A stretch of 64,000 nucleotides of DNA from a bacterium (GTDB lineage Bacteria > Planctomycetota > UBA1135 > UBA2386). Location of the stretch: NCBI GenBank assembly GCA_030432695.1, contig JAUILN010000008.1:1-64000 (forward strand), read 5' to 3'. Positions 26,226 through 34,158 of this stretch are shown here, one piece after another; the first letter of the stretch is position 1; each line of letters opens with the position of its first letter. The notes under the pieces are model-generated. The model saw nothing but the letters and a program-made list of their open reading frames with translations. It was not told the DNA's origin and did not search any database. A program made the translations under genes and the position numbers.

Positions 26226-27032
26226 TCAGAACCCCAACGCCTCGATCGTGTGCCCCGTCCCGAACTCCGGCGCCGACCCCGTGCGCACGGCTTGGATGGA
26301 GTGGGTTGGCAGCCTGCGGAGGCTCATCAGCGTGATGTCGCTGACTACCACCGTGGTCTGTCCGCTCGGCGACGATCCCAGCACGAACACCTGTGAGTTC
26401 GGATCGAGCTGCAAGTGCCCGAGGATGCCGGGCACCGTGATCGGGCTGGCCGAGCGCCGGAGGCTCAGCAAGACGAAGTGAGCAGGGGCCCGCACTACAT
26501 AACTGGGAAGCGGACCGAGGGTCTCGTCACCCACCACGTCGATCTCGCACGTGGGATCGGAAATGGGTATCAGCTGCGGCTGGTTCATCAGCCAGTAGTC
26601 CTCGGGCAGATCGCTGGTCCCCGTCGTGAAGCGCACGACATAGCTGCCCCGCGTCAGCGTCAGTTTCCAAGTGGTGCGTCGGTTGAAGCCGTCGAAGCCG
26701 CTATTCGAGTGCGGGCCGACCTGCCACGAGCCACGCAGCACACCGGACGCACCGCCGAAGCCGCTGTGACGGAACTGGTAGAGTCCATCCGCCGGCACCT
26801 GGACGGTCTGCTCCAGGCCGCAGGTCGTCGGGGTGGTGGAGAGCGGCTGTAACCGGATGCTGGTGGATCTGATGACCAGCTGGCCGATCGCCGCCTGGTT
26901 CCACGCGGTCCAGGCTTGCGGATCCAGCAAGTTCTGCGCGCCCGCACTCGAGCAGTGCAGCAGACCGGCGAGCAGGAAGGTTGCGAACGAGAGCGAGTCG
27001 CGGATTGGTCGGGTCACGTGGGTTGCCTCCAT
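26226..27032 (-). CDS. Secreted hypothetical protein
   Basis: The 268-residue product has a signal peptide (hydrophobic SFATFLLAGLLHCSSAGAQN, cleavage probably after AGA; LLHC could also act as a lipobox). The mature part is beta-rich with segments such as LYQFRHSGFGG, WKLTLTRGSYVVRFTTG and a C-terminal LGSSPSGQTTVVVSDI. I recognise no family. It has regional GC content and probably belongs to the host genome caught between island segments. Confidence 0.65.
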   Translation of the reverse strand: MEATHVTRPIRDSLSFATFLLAGLLHCSSAGAQNLLDPQAWTAWNQAAIGQLVIRSTSIRLQPLSTTPTTCGLEQTVQVPADGLYQFRHSGFGGASGVLRGSWQVGPHSNSGFDGFNRRTTWKLTLTRGSYVVRFTTGTSDLPEDYWLMNQPQLIPISDPTCEIDVVGDETLGPLPSYVVRAPAHFVLLSLRRSASPITVPGILGHLQLDPNSQVFVLGSSPSGQTTVVVSDITLMSLRRLPTHSIQAVRTGSAPEFGTGHTIEALGF

Positions 27033-27261
27033 CTTCGACGAAGCACGTTATCTCGTCGCAGCCACCACAGCCAGCATGGCGGTGGTAACGGATGGACCGC
27101 CCCAGGATGTCGCCGCCCGATTCGACAAGGCAGCCAGAGCTAGCCGCCTTGAGAAAGAGGCGACACGACCGCGTCGGAAGCGAGTCGCCGCGGCCGCCTC
27201 CTCCGACCGCCGCGAACGACCCCGAGCGCGAACCGGGGACAACCGCATGAACGCCCCACGC

Positions 27262-28155
27262 TCAGAACCCGAAGACCGCAGGCTCGCCCCAGCCATCAAG
27301 CCAAGCCTCGCCCGCGATGACCGACATCACGGCAGCGAACACTGCCCAAGGGTGAACAGCTTGGATCCACCTGTCTGGAACGCGCCAGACAAGCAGACCC
27401 GCAACAACCGCAGCGATCAGCCAGTTGAGCCAGAAGACCGGCAGACCGTGCGCCCACGCAAGACGCTCCGCTCCACCGAAGTCCGACCCGAACCAGCCCC
27501 CATGGTGCTGGCCGGTGACTCCCCGCAGCGGGAAGCCGACGGCCACATCGATCCGGCCCCGATGAGGCGAGGAGCTCGGTTGAATCGTCACACCCGGCCA
27601 GTCAGCCGCTGCCAGTTCCTCGGGATAGAGCCCCGCCACGTTCTGGACGAGCACACCACCCCAGACGCAGACCAGGGACAAGGCGATGACGACGGTGATG
27701 CTGTGAACCACGCCGCCCCGACGGGAGGACGTCGGAATACCGCGGATGATCAGGAACGACACCGCGAACACGAGGCCGAGGACGAGCGCCGCCATGTCGT
27801 GGTTCACTCCCATGAGCACGAGGTACGCCGCGACGCTTGCCGCCCGACATCCGATCACGCAGTTGGTGATGCGGTGGTCCGGAGCAACGACCATGGGAGT
27901 CTCGAGCCCAGCCTCGGCCTGCGACCCTCCCCGATCGGCTGTCCGTCCAGACGGTGCTCGCTCAGGTGTCAGCCCACAGATCCACCCCACGAGACAATCC
28001 AGAGCGGCAGCGAGACCGATGTTCTGGAGAGCCCGGAGCCAGATCGCGCCGGAGTAGGCGGGAGCATCGAGCATCCGAGACGACGCCAGGATCACGAGCA
28101 CGAAGATCGCGATGCGGAGTGCCCACCTCGGCCAGCCTGCTCGCAGGGTCAGCAC
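27262..28155 (-). CDS. Polytopic membrane protein, intact copy
   Basis: The 297-residue product has about six hydrophobic segments (first WALRIAIFVLVILASS; others around LVGWICGL, AASVAAYLVLMGV, AALVLGLVFAVSFLIIRGI, HSITVVIALSLVCVWGGVLV and FWLNWLIAAVVAGLLVW). No named domain is seen. The start is GTG. A copy of its first 40 residues survives at about 36,470 in repeat C, where the reading frame runs into an integrase relic. The gene may therefore be the native neighbour of the tRNA that was duplicated or split by integration. Confidence 0.65.
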   Translation of the reverse strand: MLTLRAGWPRWALRIAIFVLVILASSRMLDAPAYSGAIWLRALQNIGLAAALDCLVGWICGLTPERAPSGRTADRGGSQAEAGLETPMVVAPDHRITNCVIGCRAASVAAYLVLMGVNHDMAALVLGLVFAVSFLIIRGIPTSSRRGGVVHSITVVIALSLVCVWGGVLVQNVAGLYPEELAAADWPGVTIQPSSSPHRGRIDVAVGFPLRGVTGQHHGGWFGSDFGGAERLAWAHGLPVFWLNWLIAAVVAGLLVWRVPDRWIQAVHPWAVFAAVMSVIAGEAWLDGWGEPAVFGF

Positions 28156-28760
28156 GCGCCCACGCCCTCGCTTGCGCTGAGCAGATCGACGACGGGCACC
28201 TCGAGCGATCCGACGCGACGACGAAGGTCACGCGAAGCCGAGGCACCAGCTGGGCGACCAGTCAGTCCAGATCGCGATGGGTTCCGCACCGGGGAACTGT
28301 CGCCGACGCTGGGCACGACCACCACCCGGTCTGGTCCGGCTGCGCACACCGGTGACCAGGATGGCGCGAGGAAGCCGCCGCGCAGCCCAGTGCTCTCTGT
28401 TCGATAACCCGTCAACCCACGCGAAGGCCCGATTTCGATGCGCGTCCTGCTCGCTGTGCGGTGATCTGCTCTGGGGTTCTTAGCCCAGGCGATGCTCTGA
28501 GAGTTCGAGAGCATCTGGGGCCTGCTCGCGCTCTCGATGCCTTATCCCGGCACCCAGAGCAGCCGCTCACCCGGCCACCCGAAGCAGCCACATCCCCCGC
28601 CCCCACCAACCCTTCCAACCGCACCGTACAAGCCAGCGCCCACGAGCCTCTCGGCCCGTGGGCGCTGCCACTGTCGCGTCAGTTGGAGCGGGCGGGACGC
28701 TCTTCGTCACCCGGATCGTGACGAGGCGAATCCTGGTCGAGGGTGATCAGCATGCGAACC
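28051..28760. repeat. tRNA-fMet 3'-flank repeat, copy B (longest)
   Basis: The left part (28051-28692) matches copy C (36374-37010), including the first codons of the membrane-protein gene. The right part (28393-28760) matches copy A (1003-1370). Copy B is therefore a hybrid junction that joins the two kinds of flank. It contains the hairpin at 28635-28666. No separate gene is seen between 28156 and the AbiE start. Confidence 0.75.
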
Positions 28761-28781
28761 CGCCCAGCCCCCATCCTGCAA

Positions 28782-28828
28782 GGTGGAAAACAGCACCACA
28801 CAACCACTCCCTGGTGTAGTTTTCCACC
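28782..28828 (+). promoter_or_regulatory. Nested palindrome abutting the abiEi start (copy B)
   Basis: GGTGGAAAAC (28782-28791) pairs perfectly with GTTTTCCACC (28819-28828), and inside it CACCA (28794-28798) pairs with TGGTG (28812-28816), with two unpaired bases on each side. The right arm ends one base before the ATG at 28829. It could be an AbiEi operator, an mRNA hairpin over the start region, or both. The corresponding copy A element is at 1406-1452. Confidence 0.6.
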
Positions 28829-29443
28829 ATGGCCGTGACTGGCACAGCCCTGACCTCGACCAGCCTCCGCCGCGCCGGACTCGGATCCTACTTCCGCCCC
28901 AGCGACCTCGAGGCACTCGGGATCACCGAACCGATGCTCCGCACCCTGCTGCGGCACGGCACCGTGGAGAAGATCGCGCGCGGCCTCTACCGGCTCACCG
29001 CAGCCGAGCCCAGCGAGTTCGAGACCGTCGCGGCCGTGTGCGCCCGCACTCCCCGGGCGATCGTCTGCCTGCTCACGGCACTGCAGATCCACGGCATCGG
29101 AACGCGGCTGAGCCCAGAGGTCTGGATCGGTCTGCCCCACGGCACCCGACCTCCGCGGACGACGATCGCCAAGATCAGGCCGGTTCGATTCTCCAATCGC
29201 TTCCTGACCACCGGCGTGACGCCGATCCGCGTCGACGGCGTGCCCACGCGGATCACCGACCCGGCGCGCACGATCATCGACTGCCTTCGCCTGTCGGCGC
29301 TGATCGACCGGGAGACCGCCTTCGATGCCCTGCGCGAAGGACTGAGCGGAGGCGCGGTCTCCAGCAACAGCGTTCTGCGGATGGCTCGCCTCTGCGGGGT
29401 CCACGACCGCGTCCGCAGCTTCCTCGAGGTCCTCAACGCGTAA
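28829..29443 (+). CDS. abiEi: AbiEi-type antitoxin (copy B)
   Basis: The 204-residue product has an N-terminal winged helix (YFRPSDLEALGITEPMLRTLLRHG, then KIARGLYRL, residues 20-56). A conserved AbiEi C-terminal region follows, with CLLTALQIHGIGTRL, VWIGLPHGTRPP and ITDPARTIIDCLRLSALI. The start ATG directly follows the palindrome. It overlaps the toxin gene by four bases (GTAA). It is strongly diverged from copy A although the flanks of both operons are nearly identical. Confidence 0.87.
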   Translation: MAVTGTALTSTSLRRAGLGSYFRPSDLEALGITEPMLRTLLRHGTVEKIARGLYRLTAAEPSEFETVAAVCARTPRAIVCLLTALQIHGIGTRLSPEVWIGLPHGTRPPRTTIAKIRPVRFSNRFLTTGVTPIRVDGVPTRITDPARTIIDCLRLSALIDRETAFDALREGLSGGAVSSNSVLRMARLCGVHDRVRSFLEVLNA

Positions 29444-30357
29444 CCGAGCAACCGAAGAACCTCGCCGCATCGATCCATCGGCGACTCCTGAACGGCGCGA
29501 GGGAGCGCGGCGAAGACTTTCAACTCACCCTGCTGCGCTACGGCGCCGAGCGGCTGCTCTATCGCCTGAGCCTGTCACCGCACGCGAATCGCTTCGTGCT
29601 TGAAGGGGCCCTCCTGCGGCTCCTCTGGCCGGACCAACTGTATCGACCGACTCGAGACATCGACCTCGAGGGCTTCGGCGACCCGACCCCCGAGACCCTC
29701 AGAGAGGTGTTTCGCGAGATCGCCACCATCCCATGTCCCGAGGACGGGCTGCACGTCGACCAGGAATCCGTGCAGGCCCGCGAGATCCGAAGCGCACAGC
29801 AGTACGGCGGCGTCCGCGTCACCCTGTCCGCATTCATCGCCAAGGCACAGCTCCGCCTGCAGGTCGACGTCGGCTTCGGCGACGCGATCACGCCGGCACC
29901 GGAGACGGTCGAGTTCCCGACCCTCCTCCCGCTACCGGCCCCAGTCCTCCGCACCTACCCCATCGAGACCGTCATCGCGGAGAAGTTCGAAGCGATCACG
30001 AGGCTCGGCCGAGCCAACAGCCGGATGAAGGACTTCCGCGACCTGCTCACCCTGGCTCGCCGAAGCCATTTCGACGGCACGATCCTCACGCGCGCCGTGC
30101 GAGCCACCTTCGAGCGACGGAACGCCGACCTGCGAGACCTCGCGGACGTGCTCGATCCGGAGTTCTTCGACGACGCCGCGCTCGCACGCCGCTGGCAGAC
30201 CTACTGCCGCACGAATGCGTTCGAGGGCGCCGTCGCAGGCTCGTTCGCGGCCGTGGGAGTCGAGCTCCTGCGGTTCCTCCGACCGTTGGCGGTCGCCCTG
30301 CAGGACGGTGAGACCCCGACGGCCTGGAATCCCTCCTCGGGCTGGACGAAAGCCTGA
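29440..30357 (+). CDS. abiEii: AbiEii-type nucleotidyltransferase toxin (copy B)
   Basis: The roughly 305-residue product has the nucleotidyltransferase pattern FVLEGALLRLL...RPTRDIDLEGFG (G-A...DxD) and the family features TVIAEKFEAITRLG and RMKDFRDLLTLAR. The boundary is uncertain: the base overlap with abiEi mirrors that in copy A, but the codon there is GTA, not GTG, and no ATG, GTG or TTG lies near it in frame. Either a rare start is used or the gene is poorly translated. The open frame continues upstream only as a shadow of abiEi. Confidence 0.75.
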   Translation, partial: VTEQPKNLAASIHRRLLNGARERGEDFQLTLLRYGAERLLYRLSLSPHANRFVLEGALLRLLWPDQLYRPTRDIDLEGFGDPTPETLREVFREIATIPCPEDGLHVDQESVQAREIRSAQQYGGVRVTLSAFIAKAQLRLQVDVGFGDAITPAPETVEFPTLLPLPAPVLRTYPIETVIAEKFEAITRLGRANSRMKDFRDLLTLARRSHFDGTILTRAVRATFERRNADLRDLADVLDPEFFDDAALARRWQTYCRTNAFEGAVAGSFAAVGVELLRFLRPLAVALQDGETPTAWNPSSGWTKA

Positions 30358-30377
30358 CAAGGCCCTGCCCCCCAACG

Positions 30378-31436
30378 TTGATCAAACTGCAACCCCTGCG
30401 CCTCCTCCTCCTCGCCGTCGCCGGCTGGGTCTAGCGCGAGCAAGCCGCCGCGATCGAGTATCTGAAGGAAGAGAACCGAGTTCTCCGCGAGCAGCTCGAC
30501 GGTCGCCGCCCACGACTGACCGACACCCAGCGGCGACGACTCGCGGCGAAGGGAGTCGTGCTTGGCCGCAGCCTCCTCGCCCAGGTTGCCACCCTCGTCA
30601 CACCCGACACCATCCTGCACTGGCACCGTCGGCTGATCGCGGCGAAGTGGACGCACCAGGGCAAGCGGACCGGCAGACCCGGTCTCATGAAGGCGATCCG
30701 CGAGCTGATCGTAGGCATGGCGGAGACCAACCCGAGCTGGGGCTACTGCCGCATCCAGGGCGAGCTGAAGAAGCTTGGCCACTCGGTTGCGCGGTCGACA
30801 ATCGCGAAGACCCTGAAGGAGCACGGAGTGCCGCCGAGCCCCGAACGGCCAACGACCTGGAGCGCGTTCCTGCGCGCGCACGCCGACGCGATCGCGGCAA
30901 CCGACTTCCTCTCCGCCGAGGTCTGGACCACGCGCAGCCTCGTCACGCACTACGTGCTGTTCGTCATCGATTACGCCACGCGCGCGGTCGAGATTGCCGG
31001 GATCACCACGAACCCGGACGGGCGCTTCATGGCGCAGGCCGCACGGAACCTGACCGATCCGGTCGATGGCTTTCTGAGGGCCAAGCGCCACCTGATCCTG
31101 GACCGCGACACGAAGTTCACCGAGCAGTTTCGCCGCATCCTCGACGACGCCGGTGTTGCACCGGTGACCATCGCGCTCCAGGCCCCGAACATGAACGCGA
31201 TCGCCGAACGCTTCGTCGGCTCGATCAAGCGCGAGTGCCTGGACAGGCTCGTGCTACTCGGTGAAGGGCACCTGCACAGGGCGGTCGGCGAGTATGTCCA
31301 ACACTACAACGCCGAGCGGCCACACCAGGGCATCGGCAACGAACCGATCGTTGGACCACCAAGGATCGGGGGCGGCGAAGTGAACGTGACCGAGCGCCTG
31401 GGCGGACTGCTGCGGCACTACGAACGCGCGGCTTGA
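30378..31436 (+). pseudogene. rve-type transposase, copy B (nonsense mutation)
   Basis: It is nearly identical to copy A over its length, with the catalytic D (ATDFLSAEVW), D (LILDRDTKF) and E (IAERFVGSIK) kept. Where copy A has a Gln codon in AGWVQREQ, this copy has TAG at 30432-30434, which stops translation after 18 codons. An internal GTG at 30558 could still give a 292-residue protein lacking the coiled coil. It follows the second AbiE operon just as copy A follows the first. Confidence 0.75.
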
Positions 31437-31710
31437 TGCCAACCGCGAAGGGAGCGGGGAAGGACAGGCCGGTAAGCGAAGCAGCGAACGGCTACCGGAC
31501 TGCGCAGACCGCGGCAAGCTCGGCCGATCCGCGAGAAGGCTGCTCCGCGAGACCGGCCCCAAAGCGCCGAGCATGAGGCCGTTCAGGGCCGGCCGACTTT
31601 TCAAACAGCACGGGAGTCGGGCAAGTCAAATGCGTGCGCAGTTTGCCGACCAGGTTGCGCAGGACCGACGAGCAGCCACCGAGCGAGGCGTTGGATGCGC
31701 GTGGAACGTT
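31437..31710. repeat. Transposon right end and spacer
   Basis: This is the right end of the copy B transposon, ending TTTTCAAACAGCAC at about 31598-31611 (copy A has TTTTCGGACAGCAC). The 100 bases after it, up to the stop of the CBASS ATPase gene, contain no gene that I can support. Confidence 0.65.
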
Positions 31711-32652
31711 TCACACCTCGGGCGAACGGGCGCTCTCGGCCTGAAACGGGGGCGTTGGCGACATCGCCTCTACCACAGCAAGCGCAGACTGTGCGGTCAC
31801 CGGCGCGTCGGGAAACGCATCGAAGAGTACGGACGGCAGCAGACGCTGCGTGAGGTCAGAGAAGGTGAATCCGTACCGTCGTGTGCGCGTAGGGCCAGTG
31901 GCGGAAACGAGGCTCTCAATGGCGCCGTCGCCCAACCCAAGTTCGCCGAGGCCATCCGACAGCACCGAGCGCCGTTGCTCGTCGTTCGGACGACCAAAGG
32001 TGAATGTCGCCGCAGCTCGCCGCCTGACAGCGGGATCAATCGCATCGAGGCGGTTCGTGCACATGATCACGAGCACCGGAAGGCCTTCCTGCGCCAGGTC
32101 ATCGACCCCCCGAATCAGTGCGTTGACACCCGCACGATCTTCATGGTGCATCTGAACGGCTTCACGCGACTGTGCCAGAGCATCGGCTTCATCGACGAGG
32201 AGAATCAGCCCCTGGCGCGCAACCCCCTTGGGATCACGCGCCCCCCTTGCTACCGAACGCAGCTCGCTGAAAGCGCCAGACAGAAGCGCCGTCATCTGAC
32301 CTACGGCCCCGGTACCACGAGCGGTGAGGCTCAAACAGTAGAGCGTCACGGGGATGCCGAGGTCTCGAGCGATTGGGTCTCCAAGCGATTCCGCGAGCGC
32401 TGTCTTCCCCGTTCCCACGTCACCCTCGAACAGAAACAGCGAGGGGCGCTCTTGCAGTCGTTGCACAACCGCCGGTGTCGTCCCGTGGAACTCCTTCACC
32501 CACGCGTCGAGTGCTGACGGGTCAAGCACCAAGCGCGCCTCCTTGAGAAGTCGCACCTTCGCCTCATCCAACCCGACCAGCGCCGCGAACCGCCGGCCCG
32601 CGCTCGGGTCGGGAAACGAACGCACTTCGTCGAACACGCCGGGATCACTCAT
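31711..32652 (-). CDS. cap6: TRIP13-like AAA+ ATPase of type III CBASS
   Basis: The 313-residue AAA+ ATPase carries Walker A EGDVGTGKT (76-84), Walker B LILLVDEAD (149-157) and sensor 1 MCTNRLDAIDPAVRRRA. Pch2/TRIP13-like Cap6 remodels HORMA proteins. In type III CBASS it pulls the HORMA activator off the CD-NTase and so keeps signalling off without infection. It overlaps the HORMA gene by ATGA and is last in the four-gene operon, the usual place for cap6. Confidence 0.85.
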   Translation of the reverse strand: MSDPGVFDEVRSFPDPSAGRRFAALVGLDEAKVRLLKEARLVLDPSALDAWVKEFHGTTPAVVQRLQERPSLFLFEGDVGTGKTALAESLGDPIARDLGIPVTLYCLSLTARGTGAVGQMTALLSGAFSELRSVARGARDPKGVARQGLILLVDEADALAQSREAVQMHHEDRAGVNALIRGVDDLAQEGLPVLVIMCTNRLDAIDPAVRRRAAATFTFGRPNDEQRRSVLSDGLGELGLGDGAIESLVSATGPTRTRRYGFTFSDLTQRLLPSVLFDAFPDAPVTAQSALAVVEAMSPTPPFQAESARSPEV

Positions 32653-33161
32653 GAAACGTTCGGCTTGAAGGTTGTTCGGGAAAGACCAACGCCGTTTGCG
32701 CTGTAGCTCTTGTCACTCACCCAGACCCCGGACCCATCGGATGGCAGGCTTCCGGCAGACCGCTGAACCGGCAACCCCGACTTGATGGCCTCCCGCTCGG
32801 AAGCCGGAAGGCCGAACCACTTCCGGCTATAGGACATGTAGTTGTAGTAGCTCGCGCTACGAACCTCCGCGTGTGCGAACACACGTCCAGCGCCGTCGTC
32901 GTTGGCGATGACGCCGGATTCGTCGACGACGTATCGCCAGCTCACGACGCGCTGCTCGGCCAGCTTGAAGCCGAATTCGTACTGCGACACGTAGCCCTTG
33001 CTCAGGAGCTGCGCGAGCTCTTCGGCGTAGTCAGCGATGTCATTTGCACTTGGCCGTCCGTAGTAGCCTGCGCAAAGGCTAAGGTCGGCGGCCACCTTCG
33101 ACGCGATATGCCGCGCGTGCGTGATCGAGAAGGTTGAACTCGTCGTATGGGTGCTCGTCAA
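32649..33161 (-). CDS. cap7: HORMA-domain protein of type III CBASS
   Basis: The 170-residue product fits bacterial HORMA proteins: FSITHARHIASKVAADLSLCAGYYG near the start, LLSKGYVSQYEFGFKL, WRYVV, and a C-terminal safety-belt-like stretch. In type III CBASS the HORMA protein, when bound to a phage peptide, activates the nucleotidyltransferase. The start is a TTG at 33161, four bases after the CD-NTase stop with GAGGGTG upstream; the longer frame to 33287 overlaps the CD-NTase gene and looks like its shadow. Assignment rests on motifs and on its place between CD-NTase and TRIP13-like genes. Confidence 0.8.
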   Translation of the reverse strand: MTSTHTTSSTFSITHARHIASKVAADLSLCAGYYGRPSANDIADYAEELAQLLSKGYVSQYEFGFKLAEQRVVSWRYVVDESGVIANDDGAGRVFAHAEVRSASYYNYMSYSRKWFGLPASEREAIKSGLPVQRSAGSLPSDGSGVWVSDKSYSANGVGLSRTTFKPNVS

Positions 33162-33165
33162 TCTC

Positions 33166-34158
33166 TCACCCTCTAAACGCTGGACCCAGAATACGCTGCC
33201 AGCATGAGACCGCTCGGGCCTTAGTCGTGGCAAACTCAGCTTCGGAGACCGCGTCCGACGCGTCCTCAGCAGCATCGACCAGCACACGCCGGACGTCCTC
33301 GGTGTAGTCGAAACTGACGTTGTTCTCGGGGTTCACCGGGTCGAACACTTCGATCGCAGATCCTGTTGGGCCTGGGAGCTTCGACGCCGGGTAGTAGTCA
33401 CGGAACGACACTCGCTCCTTCATCATCGACTGCACCATGTAGCGGAACACCGCCTGGAGCGCCGAGGGATACCGGGAGAGGTCTTGCCCACGGTCGGCCA
33501 GGTGCGCAACCACCATCTCCACCATGAACGACTTCATCCGAAACGCCGGGTCCGCTGCCTTCCTTTGCTTGACCCACCACTTGATCAACCGAACGACCTG
33601 CGCGTAGTGATCGGGCTGACGCTCCTTCCGCTTGCGCGTGAACCGCAGGTGCCTCGGGATACTCGTTAGAATCCGCTTCCCGGTCTCTCTGTTCAGCAGG
33701 TAGCCGTGATCGTCATCGTCCCCGTCGATGGCCCAGACAGGCGCAACGTCGACCTTCAGCCCCGTCCCTTTGAACGTGATCTGAATGCAGTGTGTCGATG
33801 GCTGAATCTGCTCCGGCGCCATCTGGGGATACGCCTCTCGAAGCTTCTCGGCGAGCCAGGTAAGCAACTCATCGTTGTCTGAAGGCACCGAGTCCGCGTC
33901 GAGGTAGAGCGCCACGTCGATGTCGTTCAGGGTCTTTAGCCCAAGGCCCTTCGCAAGACTGCCGTTCAGCAACATCTTGATGAGACCGTAGTCGGGATGC
34001 TCCTTGACGAAGGCGTCGAGCTTCTCCCGCAGGCGATTGACCTGCGCCCGGTAGTCGGCCGCGTCTTCGCGCTTGAGGTTCACATGCGTGGAACAGAACC
34101 GCGCGACGTCGCTGTGGGAGATGATGGGTTCAGTGAACGGAGTTGGTGCCTGGCTCAT
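33166..34158 (-). CDS. CD-NTase (cGAS/DncV-like cyclic nucleotide synthase)
   Basis: The 330-residue product carries the CD-NTase core MLLNGSLAKGLGLKTLNDIDVALYLD, with Gly66-Ser67, Asp79 and Asp81 as catalytic residues and a third acidic residue in GLKVDVAPVW (Asp137). A helical OAS-like C-terminal domain follows (about 190-330). It would make a cyclic di- or trinucleotide that activates the TIR-SAVED effector. It overlaps the upstream effector gene by ATGA. The clade and the nucleotide product cannot be told from reading alone. Confidence 0.87.
   Translation of the reverse strand: MSQAPTPFTEPIISHSDVARFCSTHVNLKREDAADYRAQVNRLREKLDAFVKEHPDYGLIKMLLNGSLAKGLGLKTLNDIDVALYLDADSVPSDNDELLTWLAEKLREAYPQMAPEQIQPSTHCIQITFKGTGLKVDVAPVWAIDGDDDDHGYLLNRETGKRILTSIPRHLRFTRKRKERQPDHYAQVVRLIKWWVKQRKAADPAFRMKSFMVEMVVAHLADRGQDLSRYPSALQAVFRYMVQSMMKERVSFRDYYPASKLPGPTGSAIEVFDPVNPENNVSFDYTEDVRRVLVDAAEDASDAVSEAEFATTKARAVSCWQRILGPAFRG

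Noticed and set aside
33162..33287. N-terminal extension of the HORMA gene
   Set aside because: The additional residues are Arg/Ser-rich and overlap the CD-NTase gene antisense-free but out of frame; HORMA-like sequence begins after the TTG at 33161.
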